Below the pieces are notes generated by a model. The model searched no databases. It had not been told where the DNA came from and saw only the letters and a list, made by a program, of their open reading frames with translations. Shown here piece by piece: positions 12,701 through 24,600 of a stretch of DNA of 64,000 bases. Origin of the DNA: Camellia lanceoleosa (lineage: Eukaryota; Streptophyta; Magnoliopsida; Ericales; Theaceae); contig CM045770.1 in NCBI GenBank assembly GCA_025200525.1, positions 84,072,899-84,136,898 on the forward strand. The letters are read 5' to 3'. Within the stretch, counting starts at the first letter, position 1. Each line of letters begins with the position of its first letter. The position numbers and the translations under genes are program-made.

Positions 12701-13678
12701 TTTGCTACTTGATTGCGGGTTAGAGGGGCAATCTTTAATTCTGTGGCCCACCTTGCCACACTTGAAACAAGCTCCGGAAAGCTGATAGCAAACCCCTTTA
12801 TGTTTGTTGCCACACACAGAGCAAGGTGGAGTGAACCCACTCCCTTGGCTGGGGCTAGACATTGACCCCGTATTCTGTTTCTTATTCGATGAGTTGGGCT
12901 TGCCTTTCTTAAATTTAAAACCTTGCCTTTTTCCTTGCCACTCAGTGGTTGGTGTTTCAGATTGCTTTACTGCTGCAATATTCACCTCGGCCATCAAAGC
13001 CCGATCAAGAACGCCCACAAAAGTTGGCATTTTTAAAACACTGATTCGGTCCAGTATAGCAGCATTAAGGCCTCCTTCAAATCTCCTGGCCTTCTTGTAA
13101 TCGGTATCCACCATGTGTGGGGCATACCTAGCAAGTTCAGTGAACCTCTTTTCATACTCGGCAACAGACATTTTGCCTTGTCTCAACTGCTCAAACTCAG
13201 TTACTTTCCTGTCTCTGATACACTGAGGAAAGTACTTTTCAAAGAAGGACTCTTTAAACTGAGCCCAAGTCACCACAGCATTGGCGTCGCGGATCAACAT
13301 CCACCACCTTCTAGCCTCTTCCTGCAAGGTGAAGGTGGCTAGCAACACTTTGTGCGCTTCCGAGCACGGAAACACTTCAAATAATTTTTCAGTCTCAAGT
13401 ATCCAAGCCTCAGCCTTCAGCGGTTCTAAGCCTCCCTGAAAGGACGGCGGTTTCAGTTTGCTGAACTTATGAGTCAATGCAATAATATCCTCCTCATTAG
13501 CATTTACATTCGGTACATTTGGTGCATTCTGTTCCGGCTGCACCGGAGGAGGAGGAGGCTGTGGATTCTGTTGTTGTTGGTCCAGCCTTTCAATTATTAG
13601 TCCCATCATTAGTTCAAGTCTGGCCATTCTGGCCTCAGTTGATGAAGATCCAGGTTCATTTGCATTTGTGTTATCCAT
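9701..13678 (-). pseudogene. Gag-pol polyprotein of the chromovirus (gag, protease, RT, RNase H, integrase core)
   Basis: The likely start is the ATG at 13678 ([10 protein letters not shown]). The open frame reaches up to 13798, but that part is an untypical hydrophobic leader. In order one sees a Gag capsid domain, a CCHC knuckle ([14 protein letters not shown], about 12.73-12.78 kb), an aspartic protease with [10 protein letters not shown] (about 12.5 kb), and reverse transcriptase with MPFGVTNAP and the FIDD active site (about 11.5 kb). RNase H ([19 protein letters not shown]) and an integrase zinc finger with CLHCQQ (about 10.3 kb) follow. The integrase core has the first Asp in MDFIVGLP and the [11 protein letters not shown]lu region. 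The stretch that should hold the second catalytic Asp reads [10 protein letters not shown], which looks like a local double frame shift (about 9.99-10.07 kb). A further break near 9.8 kb cuts off the C-terminus. Confidence 0.93.
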
Positions 13679-13940
13679 TTCGCTATAAACAATCATAATA
13701 GTTATAACACAAACAGTTATGACCATTATCATTATAAGCAGTTGTTCAATTAAACAGTTATAGCCGTCATAACGGTCATCATTACACAATTTGTACAATT
13801 GAACAGTTTAACGATTTAACATGTATCAATCAGTCATGAGCACACACTTTTCATGTCAATGCAATGTCCTAATCACTTTTCTAGGACACCCTATAGCTCA
13901 TTTGGACACGTGTGTGCGGTATAACTCGTGGTTAAGTATA

Positions 13941-13952
13941 GCTCTGATACCA
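13941..13952 (-). other. Primer binding site of the chromovirus (initiator Met tRNA)
   Basis: The minus strand reads TGGTATCAGAGC three bases after the 5' LTR. This is the standard plant primer site complementary to the 3' end of initiator methionine tRNA. Confidence 0.9.
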
Positions 13953-13955
13953 CTC

Positions 13956-16406
13956 TGTCACGACCCAAACCCGGCCCTATGGGTTTAGCAGAATCGCCAT
14001 GAATCCGTGATTACCAAAGGCCTGCTTAACAATCAATCAATATAAACAGAGTTCAGGGCCTGGCGGAAGCCAAAACAATAAATGAATAGTGTCCAATGAG
14101 CTGTGACAATCTGTATGCCAAAAGTTTTTCATTCAAATGCACATAGACAGTACAGTACAAAACGGCATACATACATATATACATGTCCATAACAGTCGAT
14201 AAAACTGGGGCCTAACCCCTTGGACAATACAAGAATCTGATAGGCCTATACAATGATCCCACAACGATACAAAACTGTGAGACAAACAGGGGAAGTACAA
14301 AAGACCCCAAAGCCATGGCATGGCAACAAGGAACCTCGCTGTGAGGCATACAAATTTGGCCGACAAAAGCGGGGATGACCCACGCTCCTAGCTCCGATTC
14401 TTTGAGAACCTACATATATATATAAACAGTGAGCTAAAGCCCAATGAATAACATAATGTATAAAGGGGTTATGAATGAATGTCCTTGCAGTAATGAAATC
14501 AATTCATTAAACAATATTTCAATCTTTCAATATTTCAGTCAATCAATATTTTGATCATTCAATAATTCAGTCAATCAGTCATATGTGGTACATCCATTAG
14601 CCTATAACAATAAGTCCAAAAGGACCGGGCCTTAGCAGACCCAAACAATAATGATGGCCATCAATCGATAACAATATGGTTCCACGAGGAAACCGACTGA
14701 TGTGGATTCAAGAGGTGGCTCCCACTGTAGCACTTAGCTCCGCAGATTCTAGAGGTGGCTCCCAGTGTAGCACTTTGCTCCATATCAGTAAACAATCAGT
14801 ATCAGTAATGCTAAGGATGCCACAATATAATTCGCAATACAGGACATACATTCATTCAATAAACAATAGCAGTTCAATAAACATTTCAGTTCAGTATTCA
14901 AAAGATAACCATTTTGAACATATCTTTACACAATCTGTTACTCACAGAGATTGGGCTAAAAGCGGCTAGAGCGTGTCCCCGAGAGCCAACCCTAAACAAT
15001 AAAACAATTGAACACACACTAAGTTTAACAGTTGGAAAGGATGATAATTAAATCCCTAAATTTCCTCGGTGTGGTTCTATGACCAAATCCTCATCAAGAT
15101 GCCTTAAACTAGGCCTAAGAATGCCTAGGATGGGATGAGGATGCAAAGTTACACTTGGAAGGCATTTTTCAAAAGTTGCTGGAAATAGGCACCTCGCTCG
15201 AGCGAGCATTCCTTCGCTCGAGCGAGCTTCCAAAATCAAAGGCTTCGCTCGAGCGACCAATCCTTCGCCGGCGGAAAACTTCGTTGCTTTCGATTTTCTG
15301 GCGATACCACGCCCGATGCTCGCCGAGCAAGCTTACCAAAACGCAGGCTCGCTCGGCGAGAATCCTTCGCTCGGCGAGGAAGCAAAATCTGGAATTTCAG
15401 TTGTCTCCCAAGTTCGAACTAAGTATTCAAACACTCAAATCTCATCCTCTTGGCCCCAAATTCTGGGAAAACACTTTCAACTCAATGTATTACAAGTTTC
15501 AAAAGCTATTTTGTACATGCAAGGGCCAAGGGTTGATCAATCAAAGCCATTTTCAAACCATTTTCAAGAATATTTTCCAAACATGAATTGTATGAACTTC
15601 AAACCAATTTTCAGCTTTAAATCTTGCTCTAAGGAGCTCAAAACTTGGAAAACAAACTGAAAACATGGTCTATGATAAAAACATGGACATGCATGCATCA
15701 TTCTTCAAGAATCAACCTCAAAATGCATCAATTTAAGCATGCATGTAACATTTGAGCTCTAAATCACTTCCTTTGAACCAAATCATGATCTAATCCTACA
15801 ATGAAGCAAGAATCATGCAAGAATCAGCCTTAAATACACAATCAAAGAGATGCATTCCTACCTTGAGTCTTGTATTTAAGGTTTAGGAGTTCAACTATAC
15901 AATCAACCTTCCAAACCTACAAGTCTCCAAGCGAAATGAGATGAAATCAAGCCTTCCCCTCACTTACACTCTCTAATTTCGGTTGAATAGGCAACAAATA
16001 GCTGATGAATATGTTTAGTTAAGTGTTTAGGCTCAATACTCACAATAAACAAAGGGTCCACTATGGGTGGCAATTTTAAATTAAGTCAAACTCTTCAATT
16101 AACTCAATTTATTTTAATTTAATAATCCCTAAACAATTTACAAAAAAATTTGCCACAAAATCATGAATATTACGCTGATTGCAAAACATCGAACGGTTTC
16201 AAATTCGGCCGCCGATAAGGCCTTCAATTAGCAATTTAAATGCATAAACATGCGGAATATTCTATCGATCAAGCAGATGCAATATGCAATTCAATAGATA
16301 CATTCTTTTCAGTTTAGGTTTCGATTTCAATCGATCTATTCAATACTTCAATCATTTCAATTATCAATCATTATCGGTTCAAATTAGCGATAATCAAGAT
16401 ATAATT
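13956..16406 (-). repeat. 5' LTR of the chromovirus (truncated at its outer end)
   Basis: It matches 6639-9128 closely but stops at ATATAATT, short of the final ~22-27 bases including TCGTTACA. The Tat gag sequence then resumes with GATGTCGATAG. Relative to the other LTR it has many small deletions, several of them at the centres of TCGAGC palindromes (15240-15380). Confidence 0.9.
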
Positions 16407-19272
16407 GATGTCGATAGAACGAGGGTCATATTCTGTTAGGACACCATTCTCGATGGAATTGGACAAATTCGTCGCGCCGAAAAGATTTAGTATGCCAAGG
16501 TTCCAGATATATGATGGTAAGTCAGACCCTAACTTCCATGTTGGATTATTTTTGAATTTAATGGCATTATATAGTGGGAACGAGCCGTTGCTCTGCAAAG
16601 TGTTCCCTTCATCCTTCGGGGAGATTGCATCAGATTGGTTCCACAAATTACCAAAGGGGAGCGTGAAGACTTGGGAAGGCCTGGCAGAGATGTTTGTGGT
16701 CAGGTTCATAACAAACAAACTGCAGCCATTGAGGGTGGATGCATTGATGGCTCTGAAGATCGGCAAAGATGAAAGCCTTAGGACCTATGCAAAGAGGTAC
16801 TATGAGGTGTTCAATCGAATACCTGAATGCAACCAGGAGGTGGCGGTCGTGTCTTTCAAGAACGGCCTGAAGGATAACTGTCCACTGCGGAAGTCTTTGG
16901 CAAAAACCCTGCCAAAGAGCATAGAAGAGCTCATGGCGAGAATCGAGAAGTATGCAAGAGCCGAGGAAGATACATCGGGGAATAAGGAGACAAAGCCAGA
17001 AAAAGGCAACGGCTCGCCGAAGCGAGGCCGAGGTAACAATGGACCCAACAAACAGGAGACAGAGTTGAGGGCTAAGCAGGCAGTGACGACGGTGTTCCGA
17101 ATTCCGGTCCACAAAGTCCTTGATCAAATTCGAAATCAGCCCTACTTCAGGGCGCCGGCAAGGGCACCAGGAGAATTTATGGGAAGAAACCTTGGTAGGC
17201 GTTGTGCTTACCACAATGAGGAGGGGCACCCAACTCAGGGTTGCAGAGCCCTTAAAGCACACTTAGAAGATTTGGTGAGGCAAGGCCATCTGAGAGACCT
17301 TGTGGATGAGGCCAAAACAAGGGAAGAACAGGCACGATTGCCTCAAGCACCAGCAGCCCCGCCTCCCCCAGCGCAGCAACCACAGGCAGGCGGACCTCGG
17401 GTGGTTAATGTGATCCACTCAAAGGTGAATGAAAACGACATACGGGGGGAGACACAGAGGGTAAAACACCTGCAGCATGTCAACCAGGTCGGACTAAAAA
17501 GACCTCGGCCTGAAGAGTGCCAAGGACCGATGATAGCCTTCACAGAAACCGACCTAGATATGGTCCAGCACCCGCACAATGATGCCTTCGTAGTATCCCT
17601 CCAGGTTGGGGAGTGCCAGGTGAAACGTATCCTGATTGATCAAGGCAGCTCCTGCGACATCATGTATGTCAGATGTTACAAGGAGTTAGGCTTTCACCCT
17701 GATGACATGGAGCAGTCAAATGGCCTGATGGTTGGCTTCAATGGAACGCCGACATGGCCATTAGGCGCAACAAGCTTGGAGATACAGGCTGGCACGAAGA
17801 AGATCAAGACAGAATTCATTGTGATTGACACGCTCTCACCTTACAACATTATCTTGGGGAGGCCGTGGTTGCATGCAATGGGGGCAGTTCCCTCAACATT
17901 GCATCAACTGCTACGGTTCCCAACAGAACATGGGATTGAGGAAGTCAAAGGAGATCAGTTGCAGGCAAAAAATTGCTCCATGGCAGCAATGAAATTAACC
18001 TGCAGCATTCGGGAACCAGAGAAGGCAGAAGTTGAAAAAGAGGACATGAAGGTCCTAGATGATGTCGGCAAGGAGCCAACCGAGAAAAGTGAAGAAGCAC
18101 TGAAGAAAATCCTCCTCCAGGAGGGCGAAGAGGAACGCTTCTTTCTTCTCGGCACAAGATTAGCCGAAGAAGAGGAAAGAGAGCTGGAAGCCTTTTTGAG
18201 AAATAATATTGAAGTGTTCGCCTGGACACCTTATGAAATGCCTGGCATTGACCCCGAAGTCACATGCCACAGACTCAACGTTGATAGGTCGGCCAAACCT
18301 GTAATACAACGGGCCAGAAGGCCGACGTTGATACACGTCGTAGCAGTGGAGGAGGAAGTGGACAGACTTCTTGAGGCCAGGGCCATCAGAGAAGCCAATT
18401 ACCCGATATGGCTGTCAAACACCGTGGTAGTGAAGAAGAAGAATGACAAGTGGAGAGTCTGCGTAGATTTTACAAACTTGAACAAAGCTTGTCCCAAAGA
18501 CAATTTTCCTCTACCAAAGATCGACCAGTTGGTGGATGCCACATCTGGACATGGAAGGATGAGCTTCTTGGATGCTTATAGGGGGTACCACCAGATAGCC
18601 ATGTACCCCTCGGATGAGGAGAAGACAGCGTTTATCACCCCAAAAGGTCTGTATTGTTACAGAGTTATGCCTTTTGGGTTGAAAAACGTAGGAGCAACTT
18701 ACCAAAGGCTGGTAACTAAGATGTTCAAACATTTGATTGGCCGAACAGTAGAAGTCTACATTGATGACATGGTCGTGAAGACCAAGGAACCAAATGATCA
18801 TTTTGCTGACCTAAGAGAGGTCTTTGACATACTCAAAGCATATCAGCTCCGAATCAACGCATTGAAGTGCACGTTTGGAGTCGGATCCGGTAAGTTCTTG
18901 GGATACCTAGTGACTAGAAGGGGCATTGAAGCCAGCCCAGATCAGATCAAGGCCATCCTGGAATTACAGAGTCCGACATCGGCGAAACAGTTCGATGCTT
19001 CTTTGGAAGGGCGCATGACCCTAAACAGGTTCATAAGCCGAAGTTCGGACAAATGTAAACCTTTTTTCAATCTGGTGAAAAAGGCCACGGATTTTCTATG
19101 GACTGAGGAATGTGAGGCCGCTTTGGTTGACCTAAAGAAATATCTTACCACGGCTCCAGTCCTCTCGATACGAACACAGGGAGGCTGTTTTATACTTAGC
19201 AGTTTGAGCCTTGATGAAAGTCTTTGTGATAATCCGAGAAGAGAAGGGAAGCGAAGGCATTTTACTATGTAA
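16407..19272 (+). pseudogene. Gag C-terminal part, protease and reverse transcriptase of the Tat-clade element
   Basis: The frame is open from 16405 to a stop at 19272, but its ATG is not a true start: this is the continuation of the gag cut at 6638. First comes the retrotransposon gag domain (WFHKLPKGSVKTWEGL and the following region, 16.5-16.95 kb), then a basic linker and a CAYHNEEGHPTQGCRALK motif that resembles a zinc-binding site. The protease active site reads ILIDQGSSCDIM (17.63-17.67 kb). Reverse transcriptase spans about 18.3-19.0 kb with FPLPKIDQLVD, MPFGLKNVGATYQ and the YIDDMVVK catalytic motif. The frame breaks at the start of RNase H (about 19.19-19.28 kb), where the next frame takes over. 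The gag frame here is intact and joins in phase with the left part. Confidence 0.92.
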
Positions 19273-19280
19273 GTAAAATC

Positions 19281-20471
19281 TTGGCCGATGCAGAAACAAG
19301 GTATCTACCACTGGAGAAATTAATGCTGGCCTTGGTAATGGCATCAAAGAAGCTAAACCATTACTTTCAGGCTCACAAGATTGTGGTACTAACAGAGCAC
19401 CCATTGAAATCCTTGTTGCAACAAGGAGATTTAACTGGGAGAATAGCAAGATGGGCCGTAGCTTTAGGCCAATATGACCTGGAGTTCAGGCCGAGAACAG
19501 CAATTAAGGGCCAAGTCTTGGCCGACTTCGTGGCCGAGTTCTCGCCAGAATACATCGAACATCGGGCTCCGTTGAGCCAAGATGAACGATGTCCAAACAA
19601 GGAAGGAGAAGCCCAGCCAAAGGCTAAAGAACCAAGGAAGGAAAAACTCAGACCCTACAGCATTTACATCGGCGACTCCTTTCAACTTTTTATTGATAGG
19701 AGCTCAAACCGGCAAGGGGCAGGGGCAGGAGTAGTGTTAATATCCCCCGACGGAGAGATATTGGAGCAGTCCATTCGACTGGGGTTCAAAGCCTCGAACA
19801 ATGAGGCGGAGTATGAAGCATTGATTGCTGGACTGAAGCTGGCAGTAGCAGCAGAAGCAGATGAGGTAATAGTTTTTTGTGATTCACAACTTATAGTGAA
19901 TCAAACTGCAAGAGAGTTTGCAGCCCGAGATGAAAGGATGTCGGCATACGCAAAAGAAGTCATCAGGCTGGCAGCCTTGTTTCAAAACTGCCGACTTCTT
20001 CAGGTTAGCCGAGATGATAACAGCCACGCCGACGCGTTGGCCAATTTAGCAAGTTCAATGCAAACCGGAAAGACGAGGACAATAATGATCGATTACCTAT
20101 CGGGCCCAAGCATAGAGCCACCGAACACAATGCAAGAGGCATTATGTGTGGACATGGGACCAAGCTGGATGGATGCAATTGTTGCATTCCTGAAAGAGGG
20201 AAAGCTGCCAGAAGAACGAAAGGAGGCACACAAGGTCAAATTGAAGTCGGCAAGATTCAGTCTGACAGCAGAAGGACATCTCTACAGAAGATCCTTCACT
20301 GGACTTCTTTTAAGGTGTGTACACCCTCTTCAGGTTGAAGACTTTTTATATGAAATTCATGAAGGAGTTTTTGGAAGCCACGCAGGGGCCATTACCCAAG
20401 GCCATTACACAGGGCCACTACCCAAGGGTATTGGTGGCCCTATATGCAAAAAGATTCAGAGGCCTATGTGA
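19281..20471 (+). pseudogene. Tandem RNase H domains (retroviral-type remnant plus archaeal-type) and start of integrase, Tat-clade element
   Basis: The first ~85 residues are the end of the usual RNase H and connection region (YFQAHKIVVLTEHPLKSLL, QVLADFVAEF). A second, archaeal-type RNase H follows at about residues 135-260, with LFIDRSSN, NNEAEYEALI, FCDSQLIVNQ and NSHADALANLAS giving the Asp-Glu-Asp-Asp set. It degrades the RNA strand of the RNA:DNA hybrid during reverse transcription. Possession of both domains defines the Tat clade. The last third enters the integrase N-terminal region (HLYRRSFTGLLLRCV) and then breaks near 20.4 kb. The ATG at 19281 is internal. Confidence 0.9.
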
Positions 20472-21405
20472 AGAAGTGCGAACAATGCCAGAGGTTTGCA
20501 CTTTTGATACATTAGCCAACTGCTGACCTGAACCTGGTTTCTAGCCCTTGGCCATTTGCCCAATGGGACATGGATCTCGTTGGGCAATTGCCCCAAGCAA
20601 CTGGGCAGCGGAAGTACCTACTGGTAACAACAGACTACTTCACAAAGTGGATAGAAGTAGAGCCTCTTGCCAAAATCCGAGATGTGGATGTAAAGAACTT
20701 CATCTGGAGAAACATCATCACTAGATTTGGGATTCCAAGAGCAATAGTTGCTGACAACGGAACACAGTTTGACAGCAAACTGATCAAGAATTTTTGTGCA
20801 AAGTTCAAGATAAAGAATTACTTTTCAACACCAAGTTTTTCCCAAAGTAATGGGCAAGCAGAAGCATCCAACAAAGTAATTCTGGATGGGATAAAGAAGA
20901 GGCTGCAGGCAGCAAAAGGAAAGTGGGTAGACGAATTGCCTAACGTGCTCTGGGTATATCGCACTACGCCGAGAAGATCAACAGGGGAATCCCCCTTTGC
21001 CATGACTTATGGCACAAAAGCAGTCATTCCATTGGAGATCGGCATCCCAGGGATCAGAACCCAGGGAGTTGAGAATGGGACTAATGATGTGCTCTTAGCC
21101 CGAGATCTGGATCTACTAGAAGAAAGAAGAGAGAAAGCTGCAATCCGACTTATGCATACCAAAGAATCGCCAAAGCTTACAACAAAAAGGTTAATCCAAG
21201 GGATTTTCAGGTCAACGACCTAGTCTTGAGAAAAGTCGTCGGCAATAAGAAGGATCCCAGAGAGGGCAAGCTTGGCCCAAACTGGGAAGGACCCTACAGA
21301 ATTACTTCAGTGTTAGGAAATGGGGCATATCGACTCGAAGATAATGAAGGCAAAGCATTGCCTAGACCATGGAACACTTGTAATTTAAAGTTTTTTTATC
21401 ATTAG
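20472..21405 (+). pseudogene. Integrase core and C-terminus, Tat-clade element (frame-shifted)
   Basis: The integrase inserts the DNA copy into the host genome. The zinc-binding region at 20.40-20.52 kb is split over two frames and has lost part of its Cys pattern. The catalytic core, in one frame from 20570, shows WPFAQWDMDLVGQLP-type context, VADNGTQFDSKL (second Asp) and SNGQAEASNK (Glu). A break near 21.18 kb shifts the C-terminal GPY-like part (WEGPYRITSVLGNGAYRL, about 21.28-21.33 kb) into another frame. The reading ends at about 21405. With three breaks this integrase cannot be made in full from this copy. Confidence 0.88.
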
Positions 21406-22246
21406 ATGCCTGTTTGATTTTTTGCCGATATGATCAATAAAATCTTAGCAGAATTTTCCAGAACTTATGAAATTATGCACAATGTTGTTTTTTGAATAAT
21501 GAGAACCCAAGTGGAACTTAGGTTCACATTGGGGGCAGAGAGAAGACAATAAAGCTTAACCGAAGTTAAGTTAAACCGAGATTATGTTTAACCGAAGTTA
21601 AACAGAGATTATACTTAACCGAAGTTAAGCTGAGATAAATTCCTTATCTTTACTTGTTGAAATTTGTACCAATTTACAAGTTAAAGTTAAGCTGAGATAA
21701 ATTCCTTATCTTTACTTGTTAAAATTTGTAGCAATTTACAAGTTAAAGTTAAGCTGAGATAAATTCCTTATCTTTACTTGTTGAAATTTGTAGCAATTTA
21801 CAAGTTAAAGTTAAGCCGAAATAATTGTTTATCTTCACTTGTTGAAATTTGTAGCAATTTACAAGATGAAGTTAAATTAAGTTTATTGATTCAGCTCCTT
21901 GTTAAAACTTGAGAAAAGTTTGCCAGTTAAAATTGTATATGCTTTATACTTGTTGAAGTTTATGGAAAATTTACAGGTGAAGTCCTAGCCGAGATAAACC
22001 TTCAGGTAAACATACCCGAGATATTTCCCCCCGAGGAGATTGTACAAAGGAGGAAAGACTTGCAAAATATTCTAAGTATAGAATCATGCAGAAGCAGTCA
22101 TAAGAATACAAAAGTACAAACACTCAGTAGAAGAAAGTTGTATCTAGCATTAGAATGGAAAAAGGCACATCGGCCATATACAGAGTTTACATTGATCTGA
22201 AAACGAAAACGTACAAAAAGCACAAAAGACAGAAAAAGAGAAAGCA
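21406..22246 (+). repeat. 3' untranslated region with 62-bp tandem repeats (Tat-clade element)
   Basis: At 21623-21870 about four head-to-tail units of 62 bp occur, each containing AGTTAAGCTGAGATAAATTC and ACAAGTTAA. The fourth unit is diverged. Shorter AACCGAAGTTAA-type repeats precede them (21555-21620). Tandem repeats in the 3' UTR are known for Tat and Ogre elements and can seed satellite DNA. The rest of the interval has no recognisable coding. Confidence 0.85.
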
Positions 22247-24600
22247 TCACAATTGTGTTTCTTCAACTTCAGGAACAGTTTGAGTTTGAACCTCGGCCAC
22301 TTCTTGGTGAACTACCTTGGCAGATCCCTGAGGGATTACTTCACCAGACTTTTTCGCCTCGATCTTGGCGTCAATCTCCTCGAGTGTCACATTAAGGCCT
22401 TTCTCAGTTGGAGGAACGTCGGATGGTGCCTGTTCAGGAGCAGTCTCCTTGATAACCACTTCATCCTCCTCATCATGAGTCAAGTCTAGGACTTGATCAT
22501 CCTGAGGAAGGGACTTGGTCTCAGAGGCATCCTTGGGCTTCCTAACCAAGGCCTCATCATCATCCTTTTCCTCTTCTTCGGATTCAGACTCAAAATCATT
22601 CTCAGCTTGACTTGGAGGAGGAGGCTGAGGGAATGGCAGATGAATTTGATCGGCGTTCCTCAGAGGCGAGTCAGCCGGGGTGTCAAGTTTCTTCAGAACG
22701 GCCATCCAACCAATGGAGAAACCCCTGTTGCATGCCTGCCTGACTTGAAGCTTGTAGTCTTCAGCGACATCGACCATGCCTTGAGCATAGGCCTTTTCAT
22801 CAGCCTCTTCGATTTCGGCCTTTTTCGTGGCTAGGGCTTCTTGAAGCTCCTTCTCGGCCTGGGCCCTCCTATCCTCAGCTTCCTTCAACTGGGCTTGAAG
22901 AACTTTGTTTATAGCCTCAGCAGCGCCGACCTTCTTCTCGGCAGAAGATTGGGCTTTTGTAGCAGCCTCGGCTTGGTCTTCCAATTTCTTCATTTTTGCT
23001 GCAAGACCTTTATTGGACCTTTTGAGGCCGGAGACCTCCCTCTTAGCCTCGGCAAGCCTCTCCCAGTTTTCAAACGACTGAATAGAGAAGGAGTGGGCAT
23101 GCTGGAAGGCCTGAAGGCAAAAAACAGTGTTAGAAAATATTCTAAGTAAGAAACAGAAAGGAAATAAAAGTTCCAAGTAGAAACATTTACCTGAACAGAA
23201 TGTTGAAGCATGAGACAGTAGTTTTCATACTCACTGATCTCGGCGTTCCGCTCAAGATCACCGGAGAGTAAGAGGCGATCTTGAGTGCTGCCGATATTAA
23301 TATCCTCGGTGCTGTCACTCTCAAAGACTGGCTTGTCCTCCAGAGTAATTTTTGGCTCCCAGGGGACCAAGGGCTTTTTTGACTTAGAAGTTGTGCCAGA
23401 GGACAACCTTGGCTTCTTTGATTTTGAAGAGGAGGATGGCTGTGCTTCAGCAGATCTTTTTAGGGGAACAGAAGCAGTCTCTTGGCCCCCAGCCAATTAT
23501 GAAATTGGCAATGTGTCTTCAGTCTCAATTTGAGCGGCTGTGGCCTTCGTGAGCTTTTTTGGTTCTTTTTGGTTTTGGTGGGGACATGGTGTGCGTCGGC
23601 TGAGCATCGACGTCGGTAGGAAGGTCGGCCAGGAGATCTTGAGCCACGGGCTTTCGACGAACCATCTCAGTAGTTTTGACAAGTCGTCGCCGACGTTTTC
23701 GTTCAGGAATAGGGATCAAGTAGGGTGCCGAAGTGGATGGCAAATCCGTTGGGTCAGACGTTGATCCTTGGTCTGTTCGTGATGTGGGAATCAACTGGTT
23801 GTGAAGGTGGAGAGTGACTTTTCTTCTTTCGTTTGGGGACGTCGGGCAAAACGGACTTGTACGTTGGGATGAAATTTAACAACAGAGGAGCTTTCTTTTT
23901 GGCTACAGGGAGATCTAGAAGTTTTTTTAAGTCTTCACTGGGGGCGTAGAATTGGCGAAAATTTTTCGGTGGCTGATGAAGATCTGCAAAAGAAAACTAG
24001 CGTTAGAAACAGACAAAGTTTTGAAGACTTAAAAAAGAAACAAGTGATTGACAGTGGGCTCTTACCCTTGCCCTCCTTAACAGTTCGAGGAAGAGGGTAT
24101 AAATGGACATCTTCGTCTGGGGCAAACTCCCAATTTCCAGTGGCAATAAGGTAGTCGTCTCCAGCCCCCTTGTTGGAGTCTGGGAGGTCGGCTATAATTT
24201 TGAATTCGGTGGACCTCGGCTTGAGGTAATAGACAAAGCCTTTTTCTTTTAAGTTCAGGGCGCACATGGTATAACAAAACTGGATATCGGCAAGGGTAAT
24301 CCTAACATTCTCACGCCTAGCCAGGGCTATGATACCATTAATCACTCTGTAGGAGTTAATGGTAAGTTGCATAGGGTTCAACTTATAGAAGTGGAGAACC
24401 TTACGGAAAAGGATAGTAAGTGGCAGCCGAAGTCCACACTCAGTGAAAGCTACTATGGGAAAGGGCATTGAGTTGTTAGTGGACATAATGGAGTCATCAT
24501 CCCCGGCAAGTCTCAGATGGACATCGTTGGGAATAGAGAACTCCTGCCTAAAATATTCTAGTTTGGTTGGGGTGTTCACCCTGTGCCTCCACATACCCAT
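22247..24600 (-). pseudogene. Antisense accessory gene of the Tat-clade element (Transposase_28-like N-terminus, coiled-coil C-terminus)
   Basis: A multi-exon gene lies opposite to gag-pol. Exon 1 runs from the ATG at 24600 to a donor at 24066. Its ECGLRLPLTILFRKVLHFYK stretch and neighbours resemble the plant domain Pfam calls putative gypsy type transposon (Transposase_28). A TTTTCTTTTGCAG acceptor opens exon 2 at 23983 in phase. The middle part is Lys/Arg/Ser/Pro-rich (ERKRRRRLVK, KSKKPRL), like a nuclear linker. A donor near 23193 and an acceptor near 23111 lead to the last exon, a long Ala/Glu/Lys coiled coil (residues ~40-130 of the frame at 22247-23176) with an acidic tail ending at 22247. 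At least two frame breaks in the middle part (about 23.8 and 23.5 kb) suggest decay. Such extra antisense genes are known in Tat elements. Their role is not established. Confidence 0.75.

Larger units (their letters stand above)
6639..16406 (-). mobile_element. Tekay/Del-like chromovirus (Ty3/gypsy) nested in the Tat element
   Basis: LTRs at 6639-9128 and 13956-16406 flank a minus-strand gag-pol. The primer site lies beside the right LTR and the polypurine tract beside the left one, so the right LTR is the 5' one. The LTR termini are TGTCACGACC...GGTCGTTACA on the plus strand. The integrase C-terminus carries a GPY-type module and a chromodomain-like tail, which places the element among plant chromoviruses. 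The right LTR lacks its last ~22-27 bases and the right target duplication is reduced to GA of GCCGA. The gag-pol has frame damage, so the copy is probably inactive. Confidence 0.93.

Noticed and set aside
16405..16440. ATG at 16405 as the start of a separate gag-pol gene
   Set aside because: The reading is in phase with the gag cut at 6638, and the ATG arises at the junction with the nested LTR.
22253..23533. Several plus-strand frames of 80-110 residues
   Set aside because: They lie opposite the antisense gene's coiled-coil exons and are readings of its complement.
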